From a virus: a DNA stretch of 47,063 nucleotides. Within the stretch, counting starts at the first letter, position 1. The number at the start of each line of letters is the position of its first letter. Shown piece after piece: positions 46,085 through 47,063 of this stretch. The position numbers and the translations under genes are program-made. Where the stretch lies: IMG/VR virus record IMGVR_UViG_3300045051_000918, positions 1 to 47,063 of that record; one strand, written 5' to 3'. Below the pieces are notes generated by a model. The model ran no database searches, was not told where the DNA came from, and saw nothing but the letters and a program-made list of their open reading frames with translations.

Positions 46085-46762
46085 ATGCGCAAAATTTTTC
46101 TGGCTCTATTTATCGCTTCGGCATCGACTCTCGCACTTGCAGATGACCCAGGTAGTGAAAAGGTCAAGGTCACAGGGCCGCGAGTATTTCCATCGTTTGG
46201 ACCTATCGGTATGTCTGGGCCGATCGGCGGAAATGGCCCCAAATGCGCGGAACCCACCTGCGGCGGACGGATTATCGAAACGGACGGCGGTGAGAGCGGA
46301 GTCACAACGAGCGCGGAAAAAGCAAAAGAAAACAAGAATTCAATCGATCAAGCAAAGAAAGCTCTCGTTATATTCAAGGACGCGATCAAATCCTCAATCG
46401 ATCTCATAAACGCAATGAAAAAATGGATGCGTGGTGACGTGAACATCCATGAAGACAATGTGACAATTGAAATCCGGCCCGATGGAACAAAGATAATCTC
46501 GGGATCCTGCAAGGACGTTATCATCGATCTCGGACCAGAAAGCGGACAAAAACCCACATGCGCGGTTATCAAAGGCGGATCACAGCTTATCCAGCGATCA
46601 AATGGCGAATATGAAAACCAGCTCCGTCTTCAATATAGCGTCTACAAAGGCTGCTACTACACAAAGCAGTGTGGCGTTCAAACCGTCGTTTTCCTCGCCG
46701 GGAGCGAAGAGGAATTGAATTACATTCTGAATAAGGTGCTGGGTGAAGAATACTTCCAGTGA
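46085..46762 (+). CDS. Secreted protein of unknown function, 225 aa
   Basis: The ATG at 46085 has CAGGAG nine bases before. A signal peptide (KIFLALFIASASTLALA) ends near residue 19, so the protein is exported. The mature part has a Gly/Pro-rich start, a helical middle (residues 75-120) and a beta-rich C-terminal domain with four or more Cys (GCYYTKQCG). No family is recognised. It is co-oriented with the CPBP gene and may be its substrate or partner; this is inference. Confidence 0.75.
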   Translation: MRKIFLALFIASASTLALADDPGSEKVKVTGPRVFPSFGPIGMSGPIGGNGPKCAEPTCGGRIIETDGGESGVTTSAEKAKENKNSIDQAKKALVIFKDAIKSSIDLINAMKKWMRGDVNIHEDNVTIEIRPDGTKIISGSCKDVIIDLGPESGQKPTCAVIKGGSQLIQRSNGEYENQLRLQYSVYKGCYYTKQCGVQTVVFLAGSEEELNYILNKVLGEEYFQ

Positions 46763-46936
46763 GGATTGGGGAAGGCCCGGAGTCGAACCGGGCGACCTAC
46801 GCTCCGCAAAAAGATAGGCCCTTCCACAAGCGATCCCACATTAGAGACCAACCAACACTTCACGGAGTTCAGGTGTTTGCCCCAGGCTGCAAGTGGGGCT
46901 TGGCGACCCAGGGATTGGACACCTTCGTCCGCTCGC
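46763..46936 (-). ncRNA. Structured end of the putative large RNA
   Basis: This is gene-free. On the minus strand AGGTGT/ACACCT encloses GCCCCA/TGGGGC between about 46870 and 46925, and the tRNA-like element at 46769-46825 follows. Through the contig junction it is continuous with 1-1341. It could be the 3' domain of one large RNA. Confidence 0.45.
46769..46825 (-). other. tRNA-like element lacking a D arm
   Basis: On the minus strand a perfect T arm (CCCGG-TTCGACT-CCGGG) is followed by CCTTCCC, whose CCTTCC pairs with GGAAGG at the 5' side. A CCTA/TAGG arm lies between. At 57 bases it is far too short for a tRNA and has no D arm. It is a tRNA mimic, a decayed tRNA, or the 3' half of a split tRNA. 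Confidence 0.5.
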
Positions 46937-47063
46937 TGTCGGCCAGTCTCCCAGTCTTTCCCGGTGTCCGCTCAACGGTACTTTTACATCGAACTTTCTT
47001 GAGCATTCCCGATGAATCAGCGCTGACTGCATCTCTGCGATATCGCTTTGCCAAGGCTTCCTA
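46937..47063. repeat. Terminal direct repeat, right copy
   Basis: This is the exact second copy of bases 1-127. Joining the copies makes the non-coding tRNA/RNA region continuous from about 46763 through the contig end to 1341. Confidence 0.95.

Overview
The window is almost certainly a complete tailed-phage genome from an uncultured or metagenomic source. Bases 1-127 are repeated exactly at 46937-47063, so it is a circular assembly of about 46.9 kb. The virion genes point to a podovirus-like phage: a large terminase, a portal of about 720 residues, a scaffold, a capsid protein, a large nozzle-like tail protein, two receptor-binding proteins and a run of ejection-type internal proteins. A GH24 endolysin and a small lipoprotein suggest a Gram-negative host. 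The sequence does not identify the host further.

Layout. (1) 46763-47063 plus 1-1341 is a gene-free, highly structured region on the minus strand, holding tRNA-His, tRNA-Gln, two tRNA-like elements and a duplicated hairpin. It is the best candidate for a large ornate RNA, possibly of the GOLLD/ROOL type seen near phage tRNAs. (2) 1342-2514 has one small gene, a G-rich strand-skewed tract with a terminator, and an intergenic stretch with short repeats. (3) 2515-7850 is a plus-strand early region of small, often translationally coupled genes (including a DUF7007-type protein), ending in a serine recombinase. (4) 7786-12414 is a recombination and replication block: RecE-like nuclease (opposite strand), ERF annealing protein, an Acb2/Tad1-like anti-defence protein, RusA resolvase, SF2 helicase, a small membrane protein and a double-HTH regulator. 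(5) 12415-15108 is mostly regulatory, with several operator-like palindromes, possible structured RNA and a winged-helix/coiled-coil protein that may be a replication or regulatory factor.

(6) 15105-40618 is the minus-strand late operon, read from 40618 downwards: XRE regulator, small proteins, terminase, portal, scaffold, capsid, fibre proteins, endolysin, large tail protein, lipoprotein, adaptor, internal virion proteins, and at its end an unusual zinc-finger / coiled-coil / vWA trio. (7) 40764-44504 is a plus-strand accessory operon of small proteins with an SPFH-domain lipoprotein. (8) 44577-46762 holds three genes rarely expected in a phage: a secreted CAP-domain protein, a CPBP (CAAX-type) intramembrane protease and an exported protein of unknown role.

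Taken together, the early block should recombine and replicate the genome while the Acb2/Tad1-like protein may blunt cyclic-nucleotide defences. The late operon packages DNA and builds and releases particles. The 42-47 kb segment looks aimed at the host envelope. The least explained parts are the large RNA-like region, the vWA trio and the envelope-directed cassette.
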